This document shows, piece after piece, positions 63,793 through 64,000 of a stretch of DNA of 64,000 nucleotides. Position numbers and translations under genes: made by a program. The stretch is from Prochilodus magdalenae (taxonomy: Eukaryota; Chordata; Actinopteri; Characiformes; Prochilodontidae): positions 558,001-622,000 of the forward strand of contig JAMWET010001220.1 of NCBI GenBank assembly GCA_024036415.1. The letters are read 5' to 3'. Below the pieces are notes generated by a model. It was not told the DNA's origin. It saw nothing but the letters and a program-made list of their open reading frames with translations, and searched no databases. Every line of letters begins with the position of its first letter. Positions within the stretch are counted from its first letter, which is position 1.

Positions 63793-64000
63793 GTAATTCT
63801 CAGCAGTTTGTCAGTTTGCATGTAGTCATGTATCATTTTTAAGTTTACTGACATGTAAATAGGCAAAAGGTTTAAAAGGTGTTTTTTTTTATTTTTTAAG
63901 ATTTAATGTTTACTGACGTCAACTCATTATGGAGGTTAATCTTACCCACAAGAGGTTAGTTGGAAGGAGCACACCTTGTAGAACTAGATAGATGATCCCA

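Overview
The window is vertebrate nuclear DNA, almost certainly from a teleost fish. It has spliced genes with GT-AG introns, AT-rich intergenic DNA, many Tc1/mariner, hAT-like and MITE copies, and proteins that align with fish or mammal orthologues. The repeat spectrum (a palindromic element with the motif CCTGTGGGGGTCCTGACC, 'agaacc' MITEs, RTE-like tails) suggests an otophysan such as a characiform or catfish. That lineage call is inference.

Layout, left to right. 794-1226 (-) is the first coding exon of an otopetrin proton channel that continues off the left edge. 3772-6123 (-) can be read as a small four-exon gene that I do not recognise. 6895-7705 is a dead Tc1 transposon. 9973-15445 (+) is ush1g (SANS). 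The head-to-head otopetrin/ush1g arrangement matches the human OTOP2-USH1G order. About 10 kb without a recognisable gene follows (15446-25060). 27746-33864 (+) is trim16, with a likely promoter near 25.1 kb and a clean hAT-type MITE in its last intron. 34229-35650 (-) is amnionless (amn) as one uninterrupted ORF, tail to tail with trim16. 37752-41234 (+) is tvp23b. 44757-50328 (-) and 54221-58590 (-) are two intact tandem Cys-loop receptor genes of the HTR3/ZACN kind. A 57-bp exon relic of a third copy lies at 62201-62257. 63404-63792 (+) holds the first two exons of stk19, which runs off the right edge.

The genes do not form one pathway. ush1g serves the hair-cell Usher complex, and mammalian OTOP1 is also known from inner-ear otoconia. 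amn is the membrane anchor of the cubilin receptor. tvp23b is a Golgi membrane protein. trim16 is a RING-less TRIM protein. trim16 and tvp23b neighbours recall human 17p12.

The most interesting points are: the receptor pair, whose coding exon phases match but whose pore and ligand-site residues differ strongly from canonical 5-HT3 receptors and from each other; the intronless amn; and the unrecognised spliced small ORF between otopetrin and ush1g. All exon borders were read by eye from splice consensus, frame and remembered family sequence. No search was run.
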